DNA of 64,000 bases from Burkholderia sp. S171 (GCF_009766085.1 NZ_LMUF01000010.1:209891-273890); one strand, 5' to 3'; counted from the stretch's first letter, positions 19,109 to 28,651 are shown. Notes: generated by a model not told the origin, from the sequence alone. Translations and numbers: made by a program.

Positions 19109-20086
19109 CTAGGTCGTAACCGGTTGATAAAGCCCTCGCGGCGGTTCTGTCTTCCCTAAAACCGGATACAGCCGTGCGACCTCCTGAAGGTCAGCTTCCA
19201 TCTCGGCGACCAGCCACTCCTTGACCCGCTCCACTTGCGGTCGTGCGGGCCGTTGCCCGCTGATCAGCTCATATTGCCGGCCCGTGCTGACAACGTGCCG
19301 GGAAGCCGGAACCAGCTGGCCGGTTCGCAACGCATAGGACACGCCGGACACCCACCCTAACGCTATGCCGCGGCCAATCATGGCGGTCTGAAGCACCAGC
19401 GCATAGTCGGAGAAGATGAGCGGGTCGCCGGACACCGTGCTCACCAAACCGACGCGTTCGTGGAAATTCTCCCAATTGATCGTTGTCGGCACTAACTCGA
19501 TAAGCGTGTGTTTCGGCAGATCACCTGCGTCGTTGAGCGGCCCATGGCTCTCAAGATAAGCAGGACTACACACCGGCACGATCACTTCCGGCGTGAAGGT
19601 CCAGCTTTGCTGGGATTTACGCCGCTGGTCCGCCGGGCGTAACGCAAGATCGGCTTCATCCGTGGTTCCCTGCAGTACACCGCTGATGACATGAAAACGT
19701 AAGCTGATCTCGGGAAAGGCGCTTTGAAAGCGTTGGTATCGGGGCATCAACCAGTACGCAATGAACGCGCTGGAGAGCGACAAGGTGACTGTCTGTGTAC
19801 GCTGCTGCCGCTGCTTGATACCGGTCACGGAGCGCTTTATGTACCCGAAGCCCTCAGTCACGCCGCGTTCGAGCAATAGGCCGTCGTCAGTCAGCACCAG
19901 CCCCGCCCGCGAGCGCACGAACAACTGAGTGCCCAGCGCTTTCTCCAGTCTCACGATCATGCGGCTGACCGCAACCTGCGTCACGTTCAGTTCATTCGCC
20001 GCGCGAGTAATGCTCTTTTCCCTGGCGACTACCTCAAACACCACCAGCGAATTCATTGAAGAGCCGAAGTTGCGTAGGGTATCCAT
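19109..20086 (-). CDS. LysR-type transcriptional regulator, divergent from the demethylase gene
   Basis: 325 residues. The N-terminal winged HTH reads NSLVVFEVVAREKSITRAA, NVTQVAVSRMIVRLEKALG, followed by the periplasmic-binding-like effector domain. ATG 20086 is preferred over 20113 because it fits the family N-terminus. The gene is divergent from the flavoprotein at 20343 with a 256-bp spacer, the classic layout for a LysR activator of that gene; the inducer would be its substrate. Confidence 0.9.
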   Translation of the reverse strand: MDTLRNFGSSMNSLVVFEVVAREKSITRAANELNVTQVAVSRMIVRLEKALGTQLFVRSRAGLVLTDDGLLLERGVTEGFGYIKRSVTGIKQRQQRTQTVTLSLSSAFIAYWLMPRYQRFQSAFPEISLRFHVISGVLQGTTDEADLALRPADQRRKSQQSWTFTPEVIVPVCSPAYLESHGPLNDAGDLPKHTLIELVPTTINWENFHERVGLVSTVSGDPLIFSDYALVLQTAMIGRGIALGWVSGVSYALRTGQLVPASRHVVSTGRQYELISGQRPARPQVERVKEWLVAEMEADLQEVARLYPVLGKTEPPRGLYQPVTT

Positions 20087-20342
20087 AACATTATGTTGGG
20101 TTCGAAAGAGCAAATGTCATTTGACGGAATTTAATGCGCTGCTTATGTTCTGGCTATCGAAGAACGGGCATCAGCAGGCGTGGACAACCATAACATTTTG
20201 TCTGAATTTGCGGAGTGTGTGTCTCAATAACGGAAGCCACTGAAAACGGTTTTGCTTAGTGGCATTGCCCTCTACGCAGGTGGTGCGGTCACATCGCTGC
20301 GTACCTGCCAACCTATGCATTTGCTAACCTGAAGGTAGTTCG

Positions 20343-22388
20343 ATGAACCGTCCTCCACGGAGCCACGACCCGCTGCTGCAACCCCTGCGGATCCGACACC
20401 TGGTGTTGAAGAACCGGATCATGAGCACGAGCCACGCGAGCGGTTTGACAGAAGATGGCTTGCCGCTCGAACGCTATCAGCGTTATCACGAAGAAAAGGC
20501 CATTGGTGGTATTGGGTTGAGCATGTTTGGCGGATCATCAGTGGTGAGTCGTGACAGTTCCAACGTGTTCGCGCAGATCGATCTCACCGATGATCGGATC
20601 ATTCCATGTTTTCAGGCGTTCTCCGAGCGGATGCATCGACATGGCGCTGCGTTGATGTGCCAGCTTACTCACATGGGCCGGCGGGGAAGTCCATACGCAT
20701 CCGACTGGTTGTCGACGATCGCGCCTTCGAGGGTACGCGAGACGCTGCATCGAAGCATTCCGCGCGAGATGGATCGCAGCGATATCGCCCGGAGCATTCG
20801 GGACTTCGGTGAGGCGGCTCGACGTTGCAAGGAGGGCGGCCTCGATGGGATTGAAACCCTGGCCGGAGGGCATTTGATCGGGCAGTTCCTGAGTCCCGTG
20901 ACTAACCGGCGAACCGATGAGTATGGCGGCTCCGTCCAGAATCGATGCCGCTTCGCGCTCGAGGTTCATGAGGAGATCCGCCGGCAGGTTGGGAGCGACT
21001 TCATTGTAGGTATCCGCTATGTCATCAACGAAGCGCTGGAAGGAGGGCTAACTTCCGCGGACGCGCTGACGGCGGCCAAGATACTTGAAGCGTCGGGCCT
21101 GATCGACTTCTTTAACGTGGTCTACGGGCGCATGGACACGGCGGCGGCGCTTGCTGATGACAACATGCCGACGATGTACGCTAAGTCAGCGCCGTGGTTG
21201 TCCGCGGTCGCTTCGTTCAAGCGCGAAGTGTCGTTGCCAGTGTTCCATGCAGCGAAGATCGCCGACCTTGCCAGTGCACGTTACGCGATATCGGAAAACA
21301 TGCTCGACCTGGTCGGCATGACGCGTGCGCATATCGCCGATCCGCATATTGTGAAAAAGCTGATCCGGGGCGAAGAGGATCGCATTCGGCCCTGTGTCGG
21401 CGCATCTTTCTGCCGGTCTCATCAATCCGCCTGTATCCACAACCCGTCGAGTGGACGCGAGACCTGGATCGCACATGAAGTCGATCCCGCCCAACGAGCC
21501 GGCCGCAAGGTGGTGGTGATAGGCGGAGGGGTAGGCGGCCTTGAAGCTGCGCGTGTCGCCGCGCTGCGAGGGCATGAAGTGGTGTTGCTCGAAGCGTCGC
21601 CCAAACTGGGCGGCCAGGTACTGCTTGCGCACATGGGGAGCTGGCGCCGCGACCTGATCGGGATTGTCGACTGGCGCGCGAACGAGCTAAGTCGTCTGGG
21701 TGTCGATGTCAGGACCGGCACCTATGCCGACGCTTCCGCCGTGCTGGCTGAACATCCCGATTTTGTGATTGTTGCAACTGGCGGGATGCCCGATCTTGAG
21801 GATTTGCCGGGAAACGAACACTGTACTTCAGCTTTCGATGCCCTGACCATGCGTGTCCCCACGTCGGGAAGCGCGCTGGTGTACGACGGTACCGGCCGGC
21901 ATGTGGCAGCGACATGCGCTGAGCGATATGCGCAGGCTGGTATCGAAGTCGAGCTGGTTACACTGGATCGATGCTTTGGCGAGGAACTGGAAGGCCGGGG
22001 TGACGATATTGGCTGGCAGCGTCGCTTCAATGCGTTAAAGATTTCCCTACGGCACGATTTGCGTCTCCAGCGCGTCGAGCGCCTGCCGAGCAACAAACGC
22101 CGCGCCTGGTTCACGCATGAACTGACTTCAGAGGTGGTGTCTCTGGATGCAGATCATGTTGTAGTCGAGCGCGGCATGATGCCCGTCGACGATCTGTTCC
22201 ATGAGCTGCGTAGCGAGTCAGTGAACGACGGAAAAGCTGATCTGGATTGCCTACTGCTTGGCAAGGCTCAACCGTGGACGGCTACGGAGCCTGCTAGCTA
22301 TGAACTCTACCGGATCGGCGACGCGGAGTCGTCGCGGAACATTCATGCGGCAATCTTCGATGCTTTCCGACTGGTACGAACCATGTAG
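20343..22388 (+). CDS. NADH:flavin oxidoreductase, N-methylproline demethylase-like
   Basis: 681 residues with trimethylamine-dehydrogenase/dienoyl-CoA-reductase architecture: an FMN TIM barrel (residues 1-370, GLDGIETLAGGHLIGQFLSP), an iron-sulfur loop (CVGASFC, then ACIHN) and a C-terminal FAD/NAD module (VVVIGGGVGGLEAAR). The cluster loop has three of the four TMADH cysteines, with Ala at the second position. This CVGAxxC form and the following SSGRET resemble, from memory, N-methylproline demethylases of stachydrine (proline betaine) catabolism. GAAGG precedes the start. The substrate is a secondary amine by inference. Confidence 0.75.
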   Translation: MNRPPRSHDPLLQPLRIRHLVLKNRIMSTSHASGLTEDGLPLERYQRYHEEKAIGGIGLSMFGGSSVVSRDSSNVFAQIDLTDDRIIPCFQAFSERMHRHGAALMCQLTHMGRRGSPYASDWLSTIAPSRVRETLHRSIPREMDRSDIARSIRDFGEAARRCKEGGLDGIETLAGGHLIGQFLSPVTNRRTDEYGGSVQNRCRFALEVHEEIRRQVGSDFIVGIRYVINEALEGGLTSADALTAAKILEASGLIDFFNVVYGRMDTAAALADDNMPTMYAKSAPWLSAVASFKREVSLPVFHAAKIADLASARYAISENMLDLVGMTRAHIADPHIVKKLIRGEEDRIRPCVGASFCRSHQSACIHNPSSGRETWIAHEVDPAQRAGRKVVVIGGGVGGLEAARVAALRGHEVVLLEASPKLGGQVLLAHMGSWRRDLIGIVDWRANELSRLGVDVRTGTYADASAVLAEHPDFVIVATGGMPDLEDLPGNEHCTSAFDALTMRVPTSGSALVYDGTGRHVAATCAERYAQAGIEVELVTLDRCFGEELEGRGDDIGWQRRFNALKISLRHDLRLQRVERLPSNKRRAWFTHELTSEVVSLDADHVVVERGMMPVDDLFHELRSESVNDGKADLDCLLLGKAQPWTATEPASYELYRIGDAESSRNIHAAIFDAFRLVRTM

Positions 22389-22541
22389 CGCTCCGCAAAT
22401 TTCATAAAAATTAACTCAATATAAATAATTCGGATATCGAACTATTTTAAAAAATACGCACTATCTATTTCTAGAAAGTTGATCGTTTACTTGTGGAAGC
22501 CCTCGCGCTTCGCTTTGCCAATTGATTTGGGAGACGTTTTG

Positions 22542-23039
22542 ATGAGTACACACTGCAAGCTGGATCGAATCGACCTGAGAATTCTTTCTCGATTACAGAC
22601 GCAAGGCCGCATCACAAATGTCGAGCTTGCCGACGCTGTTGGTCTCTCCCCCAGTCCTTGCCTGATTCGCGTGAAGCGCCTTGAGAGTGCCGGCTATATC
22701 GCGGGCTATGCCGCGCAGATCCTTCTGGAAAAGATGGGCGACGTACAAAGTGTGTTCACACAAGTCACGCTCGCCGACCACCGGCGTGAGGATTCCGCCA
22801 GGTTCGTCGCGGCCATTCGCGAAGTGGACGAGATCGTCGAATGTCACCTCGCGAGTGGAGGGTACGACTACCTTCTCAAGTTTGTCACACGCAGCGTTGC
22901 TCACTATCAGCGCCTGATTGAAGACTTGCTGGAGCGGAACATTGGTATTGAAAAGTACTCCAGCTACGTCATGATCAAGTCGCCGATCGTAAAGAATGCT
23001 TATCCGCTAGAGGCCCTGTTTTCCGAGAGCTATTCCTGA
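22542..23039 (+). CDS. Lrp/AsnC-family transcriptional regulator
   Basis: 165 residues: an HTH (residues 8-60, DRIDLRILSRLQTQGRITN, then LADAVGLSPSPCLIRVKRLE) and a RAM/AsnC effector domain (VECHLASGGYDYLLKFVT). ATG 22542 follows GGGAGACGTTTTG; the frame opens at 22479. It lies 153 bp downstream of the demethylase-like gene behind a very A+T-rich spacer (22395-22470), so it probably has its own promoter. Proline or a related amino acid would be a plausible effector given the neighbour. Confidence 0.9.
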   Translation: MSTHCKLDRIDLRILSRLQTQGRITNVELADAVGLSPSPCLIRVKRLESAGYIAGYAAQILLEKMGDVQSVFTQVTLADHRREDSARFVAAIREVDEIVECHLASGGYDYLLKFVTRSVAHYQRLIEDLLERNIGIEKYSSYVMIKSPIVKNAYPLEALFSESYS

Positions 23040-23054
23040 TCGCTTGCGGCGTGA

Positions 23055-23963
23055 TCATTTGACCAAATCGTCCAGGCGCCGATCATCAATGCCGGCGGGC
23101 TCCAGATGAGCAACCACATCTGCTGCCTGAAATATCGATCTCACGGCGTCCTCCGCGTGGTCCCCAATGGTGTGTCCCTGTTCAACCGACATTGCGCCAT
23201 CAACTTCAACGTGGAACTCCACGAACACCCGGTCTCCGCCATTTCGGGTCCGGATGTCATGAACGCCCCGGACACCTTCGCAACCGAGCACAGCGGACCG
23301 GACCCGCTCACGGTCGGATGTATCGAGTTCTCGATCGAGTAACTGGTTCAATGCTTGCAGTGCCATGCCCCGCGCATTCCATAGCATGTAGCCGGAAATG
23401 GCCAGCGCGCCTATTGCGTCGGCCCGGTTCCATGCAAGGAACCGTTCAAGCGCCAGCGCGACCAGCACTGCCATATTGACCGCAACGTCGGTGACGTAGT
23501 GCGCCCGGTCGGCGGCGATGGCTGTCGACCCCGTTCGCTTGACGACATAGGTTTGCAATGCGACAAGTCCGCTTGCCGCAATCAAGCTGACGATAATCAC
23601 CCACAAGCCAAAGCCCATGTCGGTGAGCGGTTGCGGGACGAACAGGCGCTCGACCGATTCAATTCCAAGTCCTATGGCCGCGCCTGTGAGCAGCAGCGCT
23701 TGCACCAGCGCGGCCACGGCTTCCGCTTTGCCATGTCCATAACGATGCCCCCGGTCGACAGGGCGCCCCGCATATCGGACGCCCGCGAAGGTGACGAAGG
23801 AGGCGACTACATCGACCAGGCCGTCGGCTGCAGAGGTGAGCAACGAGATCGAGCCGGTCGCCAGCCATGCCCAGGCCTTGACGCCCACCAGGATGAGGGC
23901 GACAGCGAGCGCCACGATCGAGGCGAACCGGCGCAGCTTTTGATTCGACAGATATTCCGACAT
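23055..23963 (-). CDS. Cation diffusion facilitator (FieF-like) metal efflux pump
   Basis: 302 residues with six helices. Metal-site residues are visible: SLLTSAADGLVDVVAS (helix 2, DxxxD), HRYGHGKAEA and HYVTDVAVN (helix 5, HxxxD). The C-terminal cytoplasmic domain (GVRGVHDIRTRNGGDRVFVEFHVEVDG) is the CDF dimerisation/metal-sensing fold. It should export Zn2+, Fe2+ or Mn2+ by proton antiport. Starts at 23990/23993 are in-frame alternatives. It is convergent with the Lrp gene, with 15 bp between stop codons. Confidence 0.9.
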   Translation of the reverse strand: MSEYLSNQKLRRFASIVALAVALILVGVKAWAWLATGSISLLTSAADGLVDVVASFVTFAGVRYAGRPVDRGHRYGHGKAEAVAALVQALLLTGAAIGLGIESVERLFVPQPLTDMGFGLWVIIVSLIAASGLVALQTYVVKRTGSTAIAADRAHYVTDVAVNMAVLVALALERFLAWNRADAIGALAISGYMLWNARGMALQALNQLLDRELDTSDRERVRSAVLGCEGVRGVHDIRTRNGGDRVFVEFHVEVDGAMSVEQGHTIGDHAEDAVRSIFQAADVVAHLEPAGIDDRRLDDLVK

Positions 23964-24206
23964 GGGCACACGTCTCGCTTCGTAAGTCATCATGCTACGA
24001 CAGTCGCGCGCAAATGCTAAAGATACGCAGCTTGATCGGTATGCAGGCGAGGAGCGTGTTTTAGCGCTTGAAGGGAGAGCGGCATTGATGAACCCGCGTG
24101 ATTAACTCGTCAGTCAGCGGCGGAACGCTTGTTCATCGATTCCAGGAACGATCAAAACCGGCTTTGACCTTTGCATACTCATGCTTGAACCAGGCGTGAA
24201 GCCCGT
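23964..24206. other. Intergenic region
   Basis: No recognisable gene or repeat. It lies upstream of the cation efflux gene and downstream of the small ORF at 24207. Confidence 0.4.
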
Positions 24207-24467
24207 TCACTCGCCGGTTGGCTTGCTTGAATTCGGCGAGACGCCCGTGTTCAGGATTCTCAAATTGCGGATCCGCCGGAAGGTGGGGTTGTCGTGTAGC
24301 AAGCGGGCGGTGATATGCGCTACAGCGGCTTCGCCGAGAAGATAGTCCGGCACGCCAGAGACCGAGTGGTGAGTCATATGCTGATTGTAAGTTTCCGGCG
24401 CTTCGGCTGAACTATAGAAAAAATCGACTTCGTACGTTGCCAAATTGAACTCCAATGGTGTGATCAA
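24207..24467 (-). CDS. Small hypothetical protein
   Basis: 86 codons, unrecognised. The only early start is TTG 24467, which falls inside the palindrome at 24464-24482; a start further down (for example ATG 24377) is possible. Composition is ordinary (SVSGVPDYLLGEAAVAHIT) without signal or membrane segments. Coding status is uncertain; isolated gene. Confidence 0.35.
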   Translation of the reverse strand: MITPLEFNLATYEVDFFYSSAEAPETYNQHMTHHSVSGVPDYLLGEAAVAHITARLLHDNPTFRRIRNLRILNTGVSPNSSKPTGE

Positions 24468-24482
24468 TTGTTAAACAATTGA
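24464..24482. promoter_or_regulatory. Perfect 9-bp inverted repeat, possible operator
   Basis: TCAATTGTT-A-AACAATTGA, a 19-bp palindrome with a one-base centre, sits at the 5' end of the small leftward ORF. Its compact symmetry looks like a repressor site rather than a terminator: there is no T run and the A+T content is high. Confidence 0.45.
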
Positions 24483-24870
24483 CCCAATCGATTCTATCAA
24501 GAGCCGGCAACAAGTGAGCGTGAGGGAAACAACAAGCGAAATGTCGCATACGGGTAGGCGCTCCCTATTTGAGCACGCGTGGCAAAAAGCGAGTCCGCAG
24601 AGACAGGCGCCAAGCACGCCACCTATTCGATTCATTCCCGCGATTTTCCGTGTTTTTGCACTCAAAGTAGCTCTGAAAGGCTTGAAACAGTGCGCTTTTG
24701 CCAGTTCTTGACTGACGCGTGGCTAACGCACGAACACAGTCCTTAAAAAGAATTGCCTTTGTTTGTCCGATTTGTGTTCCCCTAAAGGAGGCACCCACTG
24801 CGCCAGCATCAGCCGCGGGTGCCGGTCTTGCAGCGTCGCTGTATGACGGCCAAAGGAGAAGTCAGTAGAA
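24483..24870. other. Intergenic region
   Basis: Nearly 400 bp without a convincing gene. Short frames on both strands lack ribosome sites and family resemblance. Confidence 0.4.
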
Positions 24871-25191
24871 ATGAATCGCCAGATCGTTGAAGAATTGCTA
24901 GCCGGGCACGGAGAAGGGAAACTGCTTTTAAGCCATCGCATACACGGCACTGACTTCGAAGTCATGGTTTCACTGTTGCAGGCGTCGGGAAATACGTTTG
25001 TCCGGGATTATTGCGCCCGGGCGCCTATCCTCGCCGGTACAAGCGGACTGAGCGACGCTGTCGCGAAGACCTTTACTGCCGTGCACACCGCCATCAATGG
25101 CGACCTGAAAGCCAAACCGCCTGGGATGTCCTTGTTCAAGTTTGTCTCCGACCCGTCCCGGCGTGATGTGTTCGTGCGTCCGTTCGAGTAG
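24871..25191 (+). CDS. Hypothetical protein
   Basis: 106 residues, unrecognised. AAGGAGAAGTCAGTAGAA precedes the ATG, giving a long but usable spacing. There is no signal peptide or membrane helix; the product is a mixed helical soluble protein. It is followed at 345 bp by another hypothetical gene on the same strand. Coding-like composition supports it more than homology does. Confidence 0.55.
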   Translation: MNRQIVEELLAGHGEGKLLLSHRIHGTDFEVMVSLLQASGNTFVRDYCARAPILAGTSGLSDAVAKTFTAVHTAINGDLKAKPPGMSLFKFVSDPSRRDVFVRPFE

Positions 25192-25536
25192 ATAGCCGCG
25201 TCGTTTCTTTGAGCGTTGCCGTTCATGCAAGGGAGAATCTCCCTTGCCGCCGCCGTGGCAATGCTCTCCGTGCGCCGGTGAACGCCGCGCGCACGGAGCA
25301 GTAGTTCGGCTGTAGCTTTCACCTGCTTCAAACGCTCGCGTCGACTTTGACGTGCGATTGTCCAGGGACGCGTTGGCATTGCCTCCTGCTTTCGCTCCCC
25401 GGCATCTGTACCTGGGCCTCGACATTTGCGTATCTGATACGTCGAACTTCCGGCCTGACGCAATGGGTACAAGCGCGCCTCGTGCCCATGGTCTTTCGCC
25501 AGAACGGCGCACCCGCCTGGCAACCCACAGAGAAAA
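25192..25536. other. Intergenic region between two hypothetical genes
   Basis: High G+C and open on several frames, but no frame has a start with a ribosome site and none continues the flanking proteins. A long minus-strand frame across it is judged a shadow. Confidence 0.4.
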
Positions 25537-26085
25537 ATGATGGATCTTCGAACCGTTAAAGAAATCGCAAAATTGAAGGCGCAGGTCGGGCCGTTGCAAC
25601 GGCAATTCGCCGAGCGGTTGAACGCAGCCGTCGCTCAGGCTAAAAGCACGGCAGTCGCCGAATTCAAGAACCACTTTACGAAAAGCGGGTTCACGGCGGC
25701 GGGTGAGGCTAAACGCTATACAGCGGCCTATGAGGGCATGCAGTTTTTGCTGGAGATTGCGGAGACACGGGGAACACGCTCGCTTTGCGAGTTCCATCTG
25801 GTGCCGCCTGCATTGCTCAACGAAGCAAAGCTGACCGTGCATATGGTTCGCAAAGGTCAGCTTTCGTCGGCAGCGCCTTTGGCGGCCGACGAAGCAAGCT
25901 TACTCCTTGATGCGGAACGGAACCTGGCCGAGGCCCGGGCAGCACTTTCGTCGCCGGCGCCCGAGTTCTGCTTTGTGGTTGTCGAAGAGGAAAATGCGGT
26001 GCTGCCGATAGCTGACGCAGTGCTCGAAAACAGGCCCGTATTCGATACGTTTGGAGCGTTTCTGGTGAGCGTTTATCCGCAATAA
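25537..26085 (+). CDS. Hypothetical protein
   Basis: 182 residues, unrecognised, soluble and largely helical. The N-terminal half is Lys/Ala-rich and probably coiled (KLKAQVGPLQRQFAERLNAA), while the C-terminal part is more beta-like (EFCFVVVEEENAVLP). A second ATG follows directly at 25540. There is no signal peptide. Its length and regular amino-acid composition make it a likely real gene; no function is proposed. Confidence 0.65.
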   Translation: MMDLRTVKEIAKLKAQVGPLQRQFAERLNAAVAQAKSTAVAEFKNHFTKSGFTAAGEAKRYTAAYEGMQFLLEIAETRGTRSLCEFHLVPPALLNEAKLTVHMVRKGQLSSAAPLAADEASLLLDAERNLAEARAALSSPAPEFCFVVVEEENAVLPIADAVLENRPVFDTFGAFLVSVYPQ

Positions 26086-26293
26086 ATAAATAGCGGTAAT
26101 AGCGGGGCGCTTTCTGGCGTCTTGCTGTCTCCTTGCTAGCTTTTCGCACTACGTTGCTGTACCTCAGGACTTGACCAGGAGCCTATTCACGCGCTGGAAG
26201 AGGGCACCGAATCTGCCGTTTGGGGCTATCGAATTTTCTTATCGCGATGGATGTAGGGGTGTAGCGACACGTCGAGGGCGGTTGGCAGAAATT

Positions 26294-27145
26294 TCACTCC
26301 GCCGGCACCTCGCCAAGCATGGCGGCGTGGCGAGTTTCTGTGGCATCGTCCGCCGGAAACATGCATTCGATACGCAGCTCCTGCGCAGCGATGGTCTGCG
26401 GAGTTCCAACGGTGGTGACCATGGAAAAGTAATTCAGCACTTCGTCATCTTTGACGAAACTGATGGGTATGACGGGCATGGTGCGGGTAGCGGCCGTGGC
26501 ACTCACGGACCGAGGGGATTTCCACGTGGTCTGGACATCGGGGTAGGCGAGCAGCGCCGCGAGCAATTCCTGAGTTTTATCGTCAATCACCTGTCCCACC
26601 GATTCACGATAAACCCGCTGGACCAGGCTTTTCGCGGTGTCTTCCCAATTGGCAATAAAGGGGCGCATGCCTGCCGGGTCGAACATGAGATGCAGCATGT
26701 TACGAGGTCCCTTGCGCGCAGACATGTTGATAAAGCAATTGAAGAACCGTGGCGTAGATTCATTGGCCATGAGCACGTTCCAATGGCGGTCCATTACCAC
26801 CGCAGGAAAAGGTTCATGCTGACGCAAGATGCGCCCTAGTGCACTGGTCACGCTCTGCATTTCGAGCGCGTCCCACGCGCTTTCCTGATAAAGGGGAGCG
26901 TAGCCGGCTGCCAGTAATAACGTATTGCGTTCACGAAGAGGAATGTCTAGCGCTTGGGCAATATCCATTAACATCTGCCGGCTTGGAACGCTGCGCCCGC
27001 TTTCAATAAAGCTGACATGCCGTTGCGATACACCGGCATCAAGCGACAGCTCGAACTGACTTCTGCCGCGCATATCGCGCCATTGGCGCAGCAACAAACC
27101 GAGCTCGTTGGCAGGCGGCTTGGGGTCGAGGCGCGCTGAATTCAT
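26294..27145 (-). CDS. XRE-family regulator with MmyB-type ligand domain
   Basis: 283 residues. The N-terminal HTH_XRE reads LGLLLRQWRDMRGRSQFELS, then AGVSQRHVSFIESGRSVPSR. The C-terminal two-thirds match the MmyB-like PAS fold (VVMDRHWNVLMANES, NMLHLMFDPAGMRPFI), which binds fatty-acid-like ligands in characterised members. ATG 27145 follows GAGAGACCC; in-frame ATGs at 27184 and 27211 would add up to 22 residues. It lies 235 bp downstream of the AhpD-like gene on the same strand. Confidence 0.88.
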   Translation of the reverse strand: MNSARLDPKPPANELGLLLRQWRDMRGRSQFELSLDAGVSQRHVSFIESGRSVPSRQMLMDIAQALDIPLRERNTLLLAAGYAPLYQESAWDALEMQSVTSALGRILRQHEPFPAVVMDRHWNVLMANESTPRFFNCFINMSARKGPRNMLHLMFDPAGMRPFIANWEDTAKSLVQRVYRESVGQVIDDKTQELLAALLAYPDVQTTWKSPRSVSATAATRTMPVIPISFVKDDEVLNYFSMVTTVGTPQTIAAQELRIECMFPADDATETRHAAMLGEVPAE

Positions 27146-27380
27146 GGGTCTCTCATTCGCAACAGGGTTCGGGCGATTGTTCATGATCGACCGCGCGGGG
27201 CATATGTCCACTGCCCACGTTCGCGGCCTTTTGATCCACCGGACAAGAATACGCTTAACTCTGCAAGTCGACCGGCTGCCGCCCAGTTGGCGCGGCGGCC
27301 GCAGCGACTAGAGCGGTCGCACGTGGTTCGGCGCGAACCGAACCGTGCGCGATCGTCCTGCTTAGTAGCGCGTCGTCTTG

Positions 27381-27932
27381 TCAGGCAGGCGTCCAGGTCT
27401 GAGCCTTAAAGCGCTCTTCAACGGGCGTACCCGCCATGTTCGTCGTAGTGGCGGCCATGGTGGATACACCAATGCTAGTGATTACCTCGAAAATCTGAAG
27501 CGCAGAATATCCAGCCGAGGTAAATCTTTCGACCTCTTCCCCGGTCACATTCCCCCGCTTTTCGATCAGGGCTTTGGTCATGCCCGACAGCGCCGCGTAC
27601 TTCGGATGATCCGGCAATTTCCCCTCGCGGATAGCCTTGACGTCGGACGCCTTCATGCCGTCCTCCAGGGCAAACGTGGAGTGAGCCGCAACGGTCCACG
27701 GGCACTTGATCGTGACCGCGTTTGTGAGCAGCAGAACCTGCTTCTCGCATTCGTCGAGGCTTCCTCCATGAAAACTTGCGAAGCTGCCCGCAAACCCGTT
27801 GAGGAGAACGGGGTTTCCTGCCATGGTTGCCATCACGTTGGGTAAAAATCCGAACTTCTGTTCCAGCGCCTGCAGTGTTGGTTTGGATTTGTCCGGTGCT
27901 GATTCGACTGTGTGAAGTGTAAAGCTATGCAT
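27381..27932 (-). CDS. Carboxymuconolactone decarboxylase/AhpD-family protein
   Basis: 183 residues, helical. The core DECEKQVLLLTNAVTIKC, followed by PWTVAAHS, aligns with the AhpD/CMD active site, normally Cys-x-x-Cys-x-x-x-His. Here the second Cys is Thr (CPWTVAAH), so the disulfide-based peroxidase cycle should be impossible. A peroxidatic Cys and the His remain. ATG 27932 follows AAGGAGTTTAGGA; the open frame continues to 27998. The neighbouring MmyB-type regulator may control it. Confidence 0.82.
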   Translation of the reverse strand: MHSFTLHTVESAPDKSKPTLQALEQKFGFLPNVMATMAGNPVLLNGFAGSFASFHGGSLDECEKQVLLLTNAVTIKCPWTVAAHSTFALEDGMKASDVKAIREGKLPDHPKYAALSGMTKALIEKRGNVTGEEVERFTSAGYSALQIFEVITSIGVSTMAATTTNMAGTPVEERFKAQTWTPA

Positions 27933-28225
27933 TCCTAAACTCCTTTCCATTGATTGAACGAAACTCTGTGCGTATCTCCATGCGATGCTTTTTTTCAACG
28001 CTGATACCGCAAGCAGATAACTGCCATCTTAGCGATCGCACGAATACGTTCAATTACCTCCCATGTAATAAAGACTGATCTACGCCCGCGTGTTGGCCAG
28101 CGGCGCGGAGTTTCTTTCAAGGGGGAATAAAACTGGAATGAAGCTGGAATGAGGGAAACCGGGAACGGCGGTTACGTTCCCGGTGAGGTCCGACGCGAGG
28201 CTGCCTGTCTTGGCGGCTCGCTTAA

Positions 28226-28651
28226 CTACTCCTTAGATTGCTCCATGGACGACTTCAACTCCTTGGCCGCCTCTTCAATTCGCTTCGTCACAATCGCATA
28301 GGCTTCGGTCTGAGCTTGCTGCGTTTTCTGAGCGATTTCCTGCATATCGGCAAGCGCTTGGTGCAGCGCCTTTTGAACGACTTCGGTCGGATTGGACGAG
28401 GCTTGGGCGGGAGTGGTGGCAAACTGCTGCGCGATGCCCTGAAAGTCATTGAGGGCCCGGCGCAGGATCTCGATCTGCTTATCTCGAAGCGCTTCCATGC
28501 CGCCGAACGCAACGCGGTTCGCGGCTGCCAGGGCTTCGACGTCTTTTCTGCGCGCATCCAGAATGGCCTGCACGTCGAATCCCGGAAGTTTGTACTGCTG
28601 GAACATCGCGGAAAACTGACTGAACGGGTCGCTGTACTCGGGCTTCGTCAT
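28226..28651 (-). CDS. Phasin family protein
   Basis: 141 residues, nearly all amphipathic helix and coiled coil. The N-terminus DPFSQFSAMFQQYKLPGFDV and the core DVEALAAANRVAFGGMEAL are characteristic of phasins, which coat polyhydroxyalkanoate granules. A short Glu/Lys-rich tail follows. AGGGAGAGGCAC precedes the start. No PHA synthase genes are near, so this is a stand-alone phasin, as is common in Burkholderiaceae. Confidence 0.9.
   Translation of the reverse strand: MTKPEYSDPFSQFSAMFQQYKLPGFDVQAILDARRKDVEALAAANRVAFGGMEALRDKQIEILRRALNDFQGIAQQFATTPAQASSNPTEVVQKALHQALADMQEIAQKTQQAQTEAYAIVTKRIEEAAKELKSSMEQSKE

Noticed and set aside
18188..19121. Further GTAACC hexamers at 18188 and 19116
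   Set aside because: Neither is followed by CGAA after 16 bases. The first lies inside the chemoreceptor gene and the second inside the end of the LysR gene.
24970..25842. 290-codon minus-strand frame
   Set aside because: It is antisense to two plus-strand frames with better composition, and its own product is Arg/Cys-rich with no family resemblance.
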